DNA of 64,000 nucleotides from Boudabousia tangfeifanii (GCF_001856685.1 NZ_CP017812.1:1488001-1552000); one strand, 5' to 3'. Positions 16,769-26,159 are shown, counted from the first letter of the stretch. The notes: generated by a model not told the origin, from the letters alone. Made by a program: numbers and translations.

Positions 16769-18016
16769 TTAGGGGAAGGATTTGAATCCTTTGTGGGTGA
16801 CGAGGGCACCTTTTCCGGTTTTGTTACTCCAGATAGTGAACCCGTCGGGACTAGCTACGACGACGAAGGGGCCATAGAAATATGGTTTAGCGTCCGAGAT
16901 ATTTTGTCCGTTATATGAACCATCGGCCGCTTCTTGGCAGAGCAGGGCTCCAGTTTGCTGGCCAAATTCGCTGTTTCCATCCTCGTCTATTTCGTAAGAG
17001 ACGAGTCCCCCGGGTGGACTGACATAGTCGGGTTTCAGGTCTTTAGTCCAGCCGCTGACGATGCAGCTTCCAGAGTACTTACCATCGATTTCGCCCAGGT
17101 CGCAGCAGAAACCGCGTTGCTTGTCGAAGAGGGCCACTGTGCCGTAGTCATTTGTGAGAGGAAGCTTGGTGGCGTTAGCTGGAGTCCCTTTTCCAGCGCA
17201 CTCGTAGGCACCAGGAATTGGGGCTTGACATTTCCCCTCCGCGTTTTGGGTAGTTTTCGCCTGATCTTTGGCGCGCTTGGCGTCGCTCTCATTGGGGAAC
17301 TTTTGCCGATAGGCTGTCACCACATCTTGTGGGGTGAATGGGTGGTATCCAGCTTTGTTGATTAATGCCCCGTAACCGGTTTTGTGATTCCAGATGGTTA
17401 GGCCAGTGTGGTCGGTGGCGAACACAAAGTCACCCCAGTGACGTAGTCCCCCATAGTCGAGGGTTTCAGGTTCTGGGTATCCAGGCAGGTGCGCCCAGAT
17501 GACGGGTACGTCGTTTTTCTCGCCAAGTTTGGATGGGCCGCTCTGGTCGAGGACGAAGGTGACGGCTCCCCCTTCTTTCGCGTGATATTCAGGTTCTGGC
17601 CGGTCTTGCCATGATTTCACGACACAGTAACCACTAGTTTTGGTGAAAGCACAGCCAATGTTCTCAGTGGGAGTTTGAAGTAGCGCGGTTTCACCTTCCC
17701 CGATGGCTTGAGCTGGCGGGACCCCGTCGGGTAGTTTACGGCCGGCACACTCATGCGCCCCCTTCACGGGTTCGACGCAAGGACCGGGCAAATCATAAGC
17801 AGGATTTCCAGCATTGCTGGCCGGTTTAGGTTCTTCCACGGTGGTGTCCTCGGCCATCACCACCTCCACGGTGGCTTCATCAGTGGCGGCTTGAGAAGTG
17901 GCCGTCGGCTCGCTTGTTTTGCTAGTCGAGGACGTAGTTGCCTGCGACCCGCACCCAGCAAGAGCTAGGCTCAATGCTGCAGCTACCGCCAAACCTAGGG
18001 AATACTGCTTCTTCAT
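16769..18016 (-). CDS. Lipoprotein with two copies of a Cys-containing module
   Basis: A secreted lipoprotein of unknown function. Signal peptide and lipobox LAGC lie within the first 25 residues, then a Thr/Ser-rich linker. The rest consists of two related modules of roughly 150 residues. Each begins C-x-x-P-x-x-GA-x-x-CAG, has two or three internal cysteines, a (C)xVxSW element, and ends with a GxTIWxxKTGxGALxxxxGxxxF motif. The ATG at 18016 is chosen because AAGGTGG sits just upstream; two in-frame GTG codons precede it. The next gene upstream (18041-19210) encodes a paralogue 24 bp away, and the two genes share a nearly identical stretch around the lipobox codons, evidence of duplication. 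No enzyme motif is visible. Confidence 0.82.
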   Translation of the reverse strand: MKKQYSLGLAVAAALSLALAGCGSQATTSSTSKTSEPTATSQAATDEATVEVVMAEDTTVEEPKPASNAGNPAYDLPGPCVEPVKGAHECAGRKLPDGVPPAQAIGEGETALLQTPTENIGCAFTKTSGYCVVKSWQDRPEPEYHAKEGGAVTFVLDQSGPSKLGEKNDVPVIWAHLPGYPEPETLDYGGLRHWGDFVFATDHTGLTIWNHKTGYGALINKAGYHPFTPQDVVTAYRQKFPNESDAKRAKDQAKTTQNAEGKCQAPIPGAYECAGKGTPANATKLPLTNDYGTVALFDKQRGFCCDLGEIDGKYSGSCIVSGWTKDLKPDYVSPPGGLVSYEIDEDGNSEFGQQTGALLCQEAADGSYNGQNISDAKPYFYGPFVVVASPDGFTIWSNKTGKGALVTHKGFKSFP

Positions 18017-18040
18017 GTCCACCACCTTCTTATCTATTTT

Positions 18041-19210
18041 TTAGCGTCCGAAGGGTTGGTAGCCTTTTCGGTTGATTAAGGCCCCGTATCCGGTCTTCAC
18101 ATTCCAAAAGGTCAGCCCGGTTTTATCTGAAGCGAATGCGTAGTCTCCGTAATACCAGACGGTCCCGTAGGGCAGAATGTGACCTGCTGGAATGCCGTTG
18201 AAACCTGGCCAATCTGGGGCGTCGCTCTTTTGTCCCAGAGTTACTGGACCGTTGCCATTGAGGTGAATATCAACTTGTCCACCTTGGAATTCGTTGTAGT
18301 CTGCGTAAATCTCTTTGGGCCAACCGCTTTGGACTAGACATGCCACTCCTGCATCATCAATATCGCAGCCAATGTTTTTTGATGGGGTTTGAAGCGTGGC
18401 AACTGTACGTCCGTAACTTTCTCCCACTGTAGGAATAGGCTGGGCTTCGGCTGGGCGACCTTTTCCTGCGCACGCGTAAGCGCCAGGTACTGGTGGTTGG
18501 CAGTCATTGCCCTGTTGCGCTGTTTGTTCGGCGTCTGTTTTATCCCCTTCGCGGGTCATCAGATAAGGTTCAAAGTTTTCGGGCATTAGTCGTCCTACCC
18601 CGTTGCCTGGCAGCGCTAGAATCCTTGGTCGACTGGTATCTGAAGGAATTACTTTTCCACCCATCATGGGAATTTTCGCAGCGACTCCCTTTGGATAAAA
18701 CGCTACAAGGCTTCCCATCGCAACATGGTCCACTTCGGCCACCCATTGCATGGCTAAAGCCTCGTTACCAAGGTCGCTATCTTCGAAAGGCCCGCCCTCG
18801 AAATGATCCTTGACAGATTGTACTAACTCGAACTGGCCTTTTTTAATTTTGGCAAAAGCACCTTGCTTCGTATCCCAAATGAGGACGTCTTTGTGGGCTT
18901 CAATGGTGCCGCCTTCGGCACTAACCCATTTACCCGTTAAACTTTCGTAGTTCCCTTCACGAATCTGATTTAGATTCATCGGGAGTGTCTTTGGCTTCTC
19001 GGGAGTTTTCTGCTTACTCTGTTTTGCTTCCGGGCTTTGCTCCCCATCGATCACAACTTCAACGGTTGCCTCATCAGTTGAAGTAGCACTCGTTGTGGGT
19101 TCAACAGTTTTACTGGACGAGGACGTAGTTGCCTGCGACCCGCATCCGGAGAGCACAATGGCACTGATCCCAAGAATCGCTAACCCCGTCATTAGTTTCT
19201 GTTGCTTCAT
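18041..19210 (-). CDS. Paralogous lipoprotein with one Cys-containing module
   Basis: A 389-residue lipoprotein with lipobox LSGC near residue 23 and a Ser/Thr linker nearly identical to that of the downstream paralogue. The middle region (about residues 75-225) is different and contains a half-module with KWVSAEGG and VLIWDTKQGAFAKI. The C-terminal 150 residues are one full module: CQPPVPGAYACAG at the start, NIGC and CLVQSGW inside, and LTFWNVKTGYGALINRKGYQPF at the end. A GGAGAG Shine-Dalgarno precedes the ATG. The pair forms one minus-strand operon; function is unknown, and surface binding is only a guess. Confidence 0.82.
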   Translation of the reverse strand: MKQQKLMTGLAILGISAIVLSGCGSQATTSSSSKTVEPTTSATSTDEATVEVVIDGEQSPEAKQSKQKTPEKPKTLPMNLNQIREGNYESLTGKWVSAEGGTIEAHKDVLIWDTKQGAFAKIKKGQFELVQSVKDHFEGGPFEDSDLGNEALAMQWVAEVDHVAMGSLVAFYPKGVAAKIPMMGGKVIPSDTSRPRILALPGNGVGRLMPENFEPYLMTREGDKTDAEQTAQQGNDCQPPVPGAYACAGKGRPAEAQPIPTVGESYGRTVATLQTPSKNIGCDIDDAGVACLVQSGWPKEIYADYNEFQGGQVDIHLNGNGPVTLGQKSDAPDWPGFNGIPAGHILPYGTVWYYGDYAFASDKTGLTFWNVKTGYGALINRKGYQPFGR

Positions 19211-19347
19211 TTTTCTCTCCGATTTGGTTCGGGCGGTTTTTCTCTTTTAGTTTTATCAGGAATCTTTTTCCCCTGCGAAACTAAATACTGGTTTTTTCTT
19301 CCATTTCTTGCCCATTTTGGGCGGTTTTGGGTGATAACATTTGCCTC

Positions 19348-21339
19348 ATGGCCTTTTTGACGGTGGTTCAGTTATTGTTTTGGTTTATCGCCCCTGGTGC
19401 GTTTTTGGCGTACTTGGTTAGGTTGCCAAAGCTTGGCGTGATTGCTGCTGCGGTTCCACTGTCTTTGGCCCAGTTGGGGTTTGTGGCATTATTGTCTACT
19501 TTCTTCCACGGGATTTATCGTCCTTTTTTCATTCTTTTGTGTTTGCTGCCGATTTGGGTATTGGGTTATGTTCTGGGTCGTTGGATTGCACGAGACAACT
19601 CGTCCTCGACCATGTCGGCTTTGGCCCTTTTGTCTGATCTTTTCTTTCGTCCGACCCGTCTGGTAACCACATTTTTGGCGATGCTTTTTGCTGGTTGGAC
19701 AATTTCGTCGACCTTGTATCGGGCCTTAGAGCCGATTGCTTTGGCACCGGCTTTTTGGGATATCCAGTTCCATAACAATGTCACTCGCCATTTGGCTGAG
19801 TCGGGAAATGCTTCTCCCCTGAATATTCATTCATTTTCCATGAATCTTCCGCTAAAGATTAGCGGTTATTACCCCGATGGTTTGCACCTCGTCGCGTCAC
19901 TTTTAGGACCGAGTCAGGTAATGATGTCTGTGAATCTGACACAGATTGTGGCGGTCTTCTTGTTCGGGGTGGGGATGGTTCTCCTTGCGTTCTTACTTTT
20001 TCCTGACACTGCGGCCGCACCGTGGTTGATGGCTTTATGCGTTCCTCTTTTTACGGGGTTTTCTGCAGTCATTCAGACTACCGCCGGAAAGTGGGCTTTT
20101 GGTTTCGGTCTGGCGCTTGTGCCGTGGGTGATCGCGACTTTGGTGGCACTTTGGCTTTGGCTGAACGAGGGCGATTCTCTGGCGAAGCATGTCACTTCTG
20201 TTTTGGTGCTACTGGCGGCCACTATGTCTCTTGCGATCAGCCATGTGGGCGTGCTTTATGTTTTAGCTTTTACTCTGGTACCAGCAGGGATTTCTTTGGT
20301 GTGGCAGGCGCGTTATGAACGCACTAAGAAAGTAGTGGCAATCTTTAGCGCCTTATATTTCTTTGCTATTTGGGGAGCCTTGTTAATGCTGGGTCGAACA
20401 TTCACCTCAAGCATTAATTACCCTAAGTATTCTCGAGGGCGCGAAGCGATCTGGGAAATCCTTTCGGGCTCAGAGTTTGTGAAACGGTATTTTGTTGAAG
20501 CTGATTTAGCAAACACCTGGAGTGTTTTCATTCTGACTGTGCTCGCTATCGTGGTGGTGGCGTTCGTAGGGCCACGTTGGATTCTGGCGAGCTATGCGAT
20601 AGTGTTCTCGTTCGCTTTTGCCACCTTGTTCTTGCACGTGCCCTACATGTTCTTGCTACAGCCAATCTACAACGACCCCGTGCGCGCGGCAGCTCTCACG
20701 TCTATTTTTGGGCCGCTGCTGATTGTGGCGGGTCTTAGAGGCTTGGGAGTGCTTGCCACTCGTTTCTTTCCCCAGAACACTCTGGTTGTTAAGAGCCAAA
20801 GCAGTCACTTCGCCCCATTTTTGGCAGTGGCTGTTTTTGCCGGTTTCGTCCTCGGCCTAAATCCTGACCTGAGGGCCCATGAACGATATGTGATTGTGAA
20901 CATTGAGTCTCGCAAAGCTGGTGAAACTTTGGTCGACCCGGAAGAGTTTGCCATGTGGCAAAGTTTTGCCCACAAGTACCCGCAGGCAGGCGTGCTGGGT
21001 GATCCAACCACGGGTGTCCCACTCATGTACGCGGCAACTGGTGTCAAAGCTTTACCTCGTTTCACCTCGTTCGTTTTGAATGACCGCGAGATTCAGCTCT
21101 TACACGAAATTGGTCAGAACCCGGTTGCACCCCAAACTTGTGACCTAGCAAAACAGTTGGGTATCCAGTTTGTTTACGATGATGACCACAAGTATATGGG
21201 CGGGAAAATCAAACAAATTGAGAACTTTGACGGACTCAAACACATGCTCGAAACGAAAGATGGAATCAGCCTAGTGGCACACACCGAAACGGCTCGCATC
21301 TACCATCTTGATAAATGTTTTGGACCACTGAAAAAGTAA
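19348..21339 (+). CDS. Large polytopic membrane protein (DUF6541-like)
   Basis: A protein of about 663 residues with at least a dozen membrane segments in its N-terminal three quarters, then a soluble C-terminal domain of about 170 residues (from the RAHERYVIVN segment) with a PQAGVLGDPTTG motif and a terminal H-L-KCFG. The layout, long hydrophobic region plus small extracytoplasmic domain, resembles the DUF6541 family of actinobacterial membrane proteins and GT-C-type glycosyltransferases. Assignment is from pattern memory, not a search. The ATG at 19348 begins directly at the first helix; an upstream TTG at 19327 would add seven residues. No strong Shine-Dalgarno is seen. The gene appears to be transcribed alone. 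Confidence 0.7.
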   Translation: MAFLTVVQLLFWFIAPGAFLAYLVRLPKLGVIAAAVPLSLAQLGFVALLSTFFHGIYRPFFILLCLLPIWVLGYVLGRWIARDNSSSTMSALALLSDLFFRPTRLVTTFLAMLFAGWTISSTLYRALEPIALAPAFWDIQFHNNVTRHLAESGNASPLNIHSFSMNLPLKISGYYPDGLHLVASLLGPSQVMMSVNLTQIVAVFLFGVGMVLLAFLLFPDTAAAPWLMALCVPLFTGFSAVIQTTAGKWAFGFGLALVPWVIATLVALWLWLNEGDSLAKHVTSVLVLLAATMSLAISHVGVLYVLAFTLVPAGISLVWQARYERTKKVVAIFSALYFFAIWGALLMLGRTFTSSINYPKYSRGREAIWEILSGSEFVKRYFVEADLANTWSVFILTVLAIVVVAFVGPRWILASYAIVFSFAFATLFLHVPYMFLLQPIYNDPVRAAALTSIFGPLLIVAGLRGLGVLATRFFPQNTLVVKSQSSHFAPFLAVAVFAGFVLGLNPDLRAHERYVIVNIESRKAGETLVDPEEFAMWQSFAHKYPQAGVLGDPTTGVPLMYAATGVKALPRFTSFVLNDREIQLLHEIGQNPVAPQTCDLAKQLGIQFVYDDDHKYMGGKIKQIENFDGLKHMLETKDGISLVAHTETARIYHLDKCFGPLKK

Positions 21340-21408
21340 TCGTTTTGTAACCCGTTATTCCTTGAAAAAACTAGCGGTTTGGTCGGGTAATGGTTGTATT
21401 ATTCTCTG

Positions 21409-22659
21409 GTGAGTTCTTCGATTACTACCGCAGTTTCCACCAAAGTCTTGCTCGGTGCAGCCGCTGCCGTGGTGGGTGTCTCGACCCTCGGCGTAGTTGG
21501 CTACCAGATTTATCAAAGTAGCCAGGAAGACCCGTATTACACGGTTGAACGAGTAATCGATGGTGACACTATCGATGTCAAGCAGCATGGGAAAACCATT
21601 CGGGTACGTTTGCTCAATATTGATACACCCGAAACAGTAAAGCCAGACACTCCAGTACAGTGCTTGGGTCCCGAAGCTTCCGCTTTCCTTAAGTCGCAGT
21701 TGCCGCCAGGCACGCAGGTTCGTTTAGAAACCGACCAGGAAAAATACGACAAATACGACCGTTTACTTGCCGGGGTATTTGTCGGTTCAACTTTCGTCAA
21801 TGAAAAGATTGCCGAGGCCGGGTTCGCCATGCCGATCGCCATCGGTAACAATACAAAGTTCTACCCTCAGATCGAGGCTGCTGCCAACACCGCAAAAGCA
21901 AATAATCGCGGGCTTTTTTCAGAAACCATTGGTTGTACCCTGCCTGGTCAGCTAAGAGAAGCGGTCCCCGAAGCCAAAGGCAGTCCATTAGATGCTGGAT
22001 CTACGAATGCTAAACTTTCAGCTCTCTACTTTGCACTCAAGGTTGAAAACTCATTAGAAGATGCATCAAGAAGCTTGGACGCTCTTAGTCGTTCAGGTCT
22101 AGCCGTTTATGGTAGAAAGTTTTCTCGCGAGTGGGCACGCAAGATCACCGGTTCCACTCTTAAAGAAGTCGAGGATATCCAATCGCAGTTCGCTCGTGAG
22201 GAGGCGGAAAAGGAAGCAAAAGAACGCGCTAAGCGGGAAGCTAAAGAAAAAGCAGAGCGGGAGGCCAAAGAGAAAGCTGAGCGGGAAGCTCGGGAAAAGG
22301 CAGAGCGGGAAGCAAAAGAGAAAGCTGAACGTGAGGCACGTGAAGCAGAAGAACGCGCTAAGCAGGAAGAAGCTGAACGCATTGCGCGTGAACGCGAAGC
22401 TGAAGCAGAACGTGAGCGCGAGGCCGAAGCAGAACGTGAGCGGGAAGCTGCTCGCGAGCGCGAGGCACAGGCTGAACGTGACGAAGATGAGGCTCCCCGA
22501 CGCAAGTCAACAAAGAAACAGCGTTCCCACAAACGTAAGTCGCACAGTTCAGACGATTCTGATGCCCCAGCCGGCTACTACCCAAGGCATGGTGGCCCTC
22601 CGGGATACCACGGTCCCCGCTGCTTCGCCCCCGGTGGCCGCTACTGGCGTCCCTGCTAA
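21409..22659 (+). CDS. Membrane-anchored thermonuclease-like protein with long coiled coil
   Basis: A staphylococcal-nuclease-fold (SNase) protein. A hydrophobic N-terminal segment (KVLLGAAAAVVGVSTLGVVGY) should anchor it outside the membrane. The SNase core follows: VERVIDGDTIDV, RVRLLNIDTPET, then EKYDKYDRLLAGVFV, which carry the usual Asp/Arg/Glu catalytic positions, and NRGLF. After about 80 unassigned residues comes a highly charged region of about 100 residues built on Arg-Glu-Ala-Lys/Glu repeats (22190-22490), predicted long helix or coiled coil, then a basic stretch and a Gly/Pro/His/Tyr-rich tail ending RYWRPC. The start is uncertain: GTG at 21409 or TTG at 21394, neither with a good Shine-Dalgarno. 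Confidence 0.82.
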   Translation: MSSSITTAVSTKVLLGAAAAVVGVSTLGVVGYQIYQSSQEDPYYTVERVIDGDTIDVKQHGKTIRVRLLNIDTPETVKPDTPVQCLGPEASAFLKSQLPPGTQVRLETDQEKYDKYDRLLAGVFVGSTFVNEKIAEAGFAMPIAIGNNTKFYPQIEAAANTAKANNRGLFSETIGCTLPGQLREAVPEAKGSPLDAGSTNAKLSALYFALKVENSLEDASRSLDALSRSGLAVYGRKFSREWARKITGSTLKEVEDIQSQFAREEAEKEAKERAKREAKEKAEREAKEKAEREAREKAEREAKEKAEREAREAEERAKQEEAERIAREREAEAEREREAEAEREREAAREREAQAERDEDEAPRRKSTKKQRSHKRKSHSSDDSDAPAGYYPRHGGPPGYHGPRCFAPGGRYWRPC

Positions 22660-22712
22660 TGCTGATAACACCGCCTTAAAGTTACCTTCTGAGCCTAACC
22701 CAAAACTATAAC

Positions 22713-22741
22713 TTGACAGAAGTTACTTTATAGTTTAAAAT
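22713..22741 (+). promoter_or_regulatory. Near-consensus sigma-70 promoter
   Basis: A perfect -35 (TTGACA, 22713-22718), 17-bp spacer and a -10 TAAAAT (22736-22741). The next plus-strand gene starts 520 bp downstream at 23262, so either the AAA+ gene has a long leader or a small RNA/ORF lies between. I see no convincing plus-strand ORF in 22742-23261, only a small inverted repeat (22756-22777). Confidence 0.6.
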
Positions 22742-23039
22742 ATATGCTCGAGGTTGAAAGTTAAACCATTAACTTTCGATCTCATGTCGGTTTAGAGCCT
22801 CTGTTTTTTAGGCTAGAAAGTGAATCTACTCTTCTGAAATCTATTAACTCTACTTTCGGTTTTGAATCTTCTAGACGTATTTCTAACGTCAACACTTTCG
22901 TAGTTAATATTCACCTTGATACGAGTTTTTGCGCTAAGGCACGTCCGAATACGGCAAGCGCATTTACCGCTTTGCAGACATAATCTTCTTTAGTTTTTAG
23001 GGATATTTTTCCCGACGATGGTTACGTCGTTATTTATTT

Positions 23040-23234
23040 TTAGAGCTTTTCTCTCAGCCAGTAAAAGTATTCTGCGCCTCTTACATCTCTAGTAGTTTCC
23101 GCTATTTTAGATGCATTTTGATTAATGGGTGACAGCATTTGAGTTTGCGCACTTTCGTGTGCGCCCTGTATTTCGCGCACCCAAAAACTGAAGACTTTCT
23201 CCGTCTCAGTTTTGAACCCACATTCTTCCAGCAA
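23040..23234 (-). other. Possible minus-strand gene remnant upstream of the AAA+ gene
   Basis: The minus-strand frame is open for about 64 codons and its translation is protein-like, with FSFWVREIQGAHESAQ, SPINQNASKIAETT and AEYFYWLREKL ending at a stop. A TTG at 23234 is the only plausible internal start; there is no convincing Shine-Dalgarno. The frame continues upstream into the AAA+ gene on the other strand. It could be the 3' remnant of a lost gene or chance. No family is recognised. Confidence 0.22.
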
Positions 23235-23261
23235 GTCGCTGGAGCAATTTAAGGAGAGAAC

Positions 23262-26141
23262 ATGCAAGGATTCAAGATCACTTGCCAAATTCAGGAAGGA
23301 CCCAGCAATCAAAGGATTGAGGGTCATTCACAACGCCTATTTGAGGAGCTAGATTCAAGAATGTATCTGGCACCAGTTAGAGCATCGTCATTTCGCCGAA
23401 ACTTTTTTCAGGCTGACGAAGATAATATGATTCGTTTTCATGCGATCGTGTTTGACGATCATATTACTCAGGATAATCTGGAAGAACTTTTCTTCCGAGG
23501 ATTAGATATCTGGCAGCTCGAACTAGCCGGTCGCCCCTTGTTCGAGCCGATCCCTTTTGAGTCAATTTTTAATGACTTGCCGTCTTCTTTTTCAAGTGAA
23601 CGGAGCCAGGCGAAAAAGATTCGTTTGGAAAGTCTTTGGGAGTTAAGTCAGCGTTCGAGCTGCTTAACCGAGTCAATTGTTCCTAGACTGACCAATGATT
23701 TCAGCTCTCTCATTGATAGGGCAGGGAAAACCAAGTTCAGTGATTCTCTAGTTCCTGAGCTTGAGCGGATTCTTAGCGCAACTAGCGATGAGGGCATTCA
23801 CAGGCCAGCCTTTCCGTACTTTATCTTGTCCAATCAGACTTCAGAATTTGCCGAGCCAGCATATTGTCTTGCCCAAGCTTTGGTTTCAGCAAATCGTGTT
23901 GGCACCTCAACTCTTTTTTATCTCGACTTAGATAATCTAGCCGGATCCGTGCATATCAGGCATAGGGAAAGCGTTTTGTTCTTAAATCGAGATTTATTTG
24001 AGGCTTTTGCGGGAAATACTTTAGTTGTTTCCTACGGTAATTTCGACAAGGGACATTCTACGGGGTATGACTTCCAAAATGCCTTGAACAAGTTGTTGTC
24101 GCTTGCTCGAGAGTATCAACATCGCGTTCAAATTATCTTTGCGATCCCTGCAGAGAAGACTGAGCTTCTGAAGTTAATTCAACGCCAGTTGGGAAGCAAA
24201 TCATTGGTTCTACCACCGGATAGTTCTCCTGATCCTCATGTTGATTTTCAAGAGGCCTTGAAATATTTGCAAGGGCGCGCTTTATCGTGCGGAGAAACCA
24301 ATTTTTCTGGTCTTGGAGTTTTACTTTCTGAGTTCGGGCAAGATTGTTCTTCCCATGATTTGGAACTAGTTTTTAATAATTGGTTATCCAACCGCGCTCT
24401 TGCCAAACTCTCACCAGAGTATGCACAGGTTTTATCATCTGAACCACAGTTCTCCATTTCGGGTGGGGATGCAAAAGAGGAGTTAGATCGTTTAGTTGGT
24501 TTAAAACCTGTGAAATCAATGATTCACTTGGTGATTCAAAGGCTGGAGTTTGCTCGAGAACTTTCTCAACGTGGGCTCCAGGTTCCGGAGTTTAATCCCC
24601 ATTGTGCTTTCTTAGGAAATCCCGGAACTGGAAAGACTGAAGTGGCTCGTATCTACGGACGTCTTCTCCGTGATAGCGGATTTCTATCTGAAGGGCGTGT
24701 GATCGAGCTAAAACCCGGCAACTTTAACTCGCTTCTTTCTCCTGACTTCGAAGAGATGCTCAAAGGCAATGTTGTTTTTATTGACGAAGCTTATGCTCTC
24801 TCCCCTTTGCTTGTGCCAAAATTGCTGACATTGATGGAAAATCACCGTCACGAAAGTGTCTTTATTTTGGCGGGTTACCGTGAAAGTATTGAGGCTTTGA
24901 TGGCTAGCAATATTGGTTTTGCTTCACGCGTCAGCAATCAGATTGATTTTCCCGACTATTCTCCGGAAGAATTGTCGAAAATTTTCGAGTCGATGGTTTC
25001 ATCCTCAGGTTATCTGATGTCCACGGGTACCATTTCAGCGGTAAACGATTTCTTGTTCCGTGCAGGATCTCCATCGGACCAAGGCAACGCTCGTTTTTGC
25101 CGAAACTTGGTCGAGAAATCGATTTCGCGTCAGCAGCAGCGTTTATCACGCACCAAGGATCTGCAAATTTTTTCCGACGAAGAGTTAATGACTCTTCTTC
25201 CGGAAGACATTGGTCTCGCTCCCCTCTCGTCCGACCTCTCCGAGGGCGACCTCGGCAAGGATACGACGGAACCAAAAGTAGCCGAAAGCGGACGGGAAAA
25301 GCTTGCGTCTTTGATCGGTCTTGAGAAAACCAAGCTTTTAGTTGAGCAGATCTTGGCATATGCTCAAGTTCAACGAATGCGGCGCGAACGAAATCTCAAT
25401 CACGATTTTATTCCGTTGCATATGGCTTTCAAGGGAAATCCTGGAACGGGTAAAACCGAGGTAGCAAACTGTGTTGCTCAGATTCTTCGGGAGGAGGGTA
25501 TCCTCAGTCGTGGCAAGCTTTTTGTCTGCGGTAGACAGGATCTGGTGGGTTCTTATGTCGGCCACACAGCCATAAAAGTTACTCAGCTTTTTGAAAAAGC
25601 CGTAGGATCGGTTATTTTCATTGATGAGGCTTATTCTTTGCTCGATGCCACCCCTGGGGGCTACGGCGATGAGGCAATCACGACTTTAATTGATCTGATG
25701 GAAAAGCATCGTGAAGAAGTGGTTGTAATCTTGGCTGGTTACCCAGAACCGATTGATAATCTTCTGGCTTCTAATCCGGGTTTTAGTTCACGCGTGAAGC
25801 ATCATGTTGATTTCCCGGATTATAGCGCCTCTGAACTGTTCGAGATCTTCAATCTGCAACTACACCAACGTCATTTCAGTATGGATGAGGAATGCGAAAA
25901 TGCAGTTTGGAAGGTTTTGGATGGACAGATTGGTGTCAAAGACTTCGGGAATGCTCGATTCTGTCGAAATCTTCTTGAAAACGCCATCATGGCAATGAGC
26001 CTTCGTATTTCAAAAATGGACACCCCAGAAGATCTATCGGACGAAGAGCTCTCTCAGCTAACTGCTACGGACATCGCTGAAGCAGCTTCTAAGGTTAGCC
26101 ACAAGAAAACCAAGCAGAAGATTGGTTTTTCAGCGAACTAG
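23262..26141 (+). CDS. Tandem AAA+ ATPase (CbbX/EccA-like)
   Basis: A 959-residue protein whose C-terminal two thirds are two CbbX-type AAA+ modules. Module 1 (about residues 400-650) has Walker A GNPGTGKT (452-459) and Walker B VVFIDEA (504-510), followed by FILAGYRE. Module 2 (about 680-940) has Walker A GNPGTGKT (725-732), the pore-loop-type segment LVGSYVGHTA, Walker B VIFIDEA and VVILAGYPE, and a GNARFCRNL lid seen in both modules. Module 1 lacks the VGxYVGxTA stretch. The N-terminal 400 residues carry no Walker motifs, but 200-340 has the strand spacing of a degenerate AAA+ domain. CbbX and EccA relatives remodel partner proteins. AAGGAGAG precedes the ATG, and a strong terminator follows. 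Its partner and role are unknown; the 638-residue neighbour is the natural candidate. Confidence 0.85.
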   Translation: MQGFKITCQIQEGPSNQRIEGHSQRLFEELDSRMYLAPVRASSFRRNFFQADEDNMIRFHAIVFDDHITQDNLEELFFRGLDIWQLELAGRPLFEPIPFESIFNDLPSSFSSERSQAKKIRLESLWELSQRSSCLTESIVPRLTNDFSSLIDRAGKTKFSDSLVPELERILSATSDEGIHRPAFPYFILSNQTSEFAEPAYCLAQALVSANRVGTSTLFYLDLDNLAGSVHIRHRESVLFLNRDLFEAFAGNTLVVSYGNFDKGHSTGYDFQNALNKLLSLAREYQHRVQIIFAIPAEKTELLKLIQRQLGSKSLVLPPDSSPDPHVDFQEALKYLQGRALSCGETNFSGLGVLLSEFGQDCSSHDLELVFNNWLSNRALAKLSPEYAQVLSSEPQFSISGGDAKEELDRLVGLKPVKSMIHLVIQRLEFARELSQRGLQVPEFNPHCAFLGNPGTGKTEVARIYGRLLRDSGFLSEGRVIELKPGNFNSLLSPDFEEMLKGNVVFIDEAYALSPLLVPKLLTLMENHRHESVFILAGYRESIEALMASNIGFASRVSNQIDFPDYSPEELSKIFESMVSSSGYLMSTGTISAVNDFLFRAGSPSDQGNARFCRNLVEKSISRQQQRLSRTKDLQIFSDEELMTLLPEDIGLAPLSSDLSEGDLGKDTTEPKVAESGREKLASLIGLEKTKLLVEQILAYAQVQRMRRERNLNHDFIPLHMAFKGNPGTGKTEVANCVAQILREEGILSRGKLFVCGRQDLVGSYVGHTAIKVTQLFEKAVGSVIFIDEAYSLLDATPGGYGDEAITTLIDLMEKHREEVVVILAGYPEPIDNLLASNPGFSSRVKHHVDFPDYSASELFEIFNLQLHQRHFSMDEECENAVWKVLDGQIGVKDFGNARFCRNLLENAIMAMSLRISKMDTPEDLSDEELSQLTATDIAEAASKVSHKKTKQKIGFSAN

Positions 26142-26159
26142 CAGGATTAATTAAATCAA

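Noticed and set aside
22107..22532. Minus-strand Ser/Arg/Ala repeat ORF
   Set aside because: Antisense shadow of the charged coiled coil of the nuclease gene.
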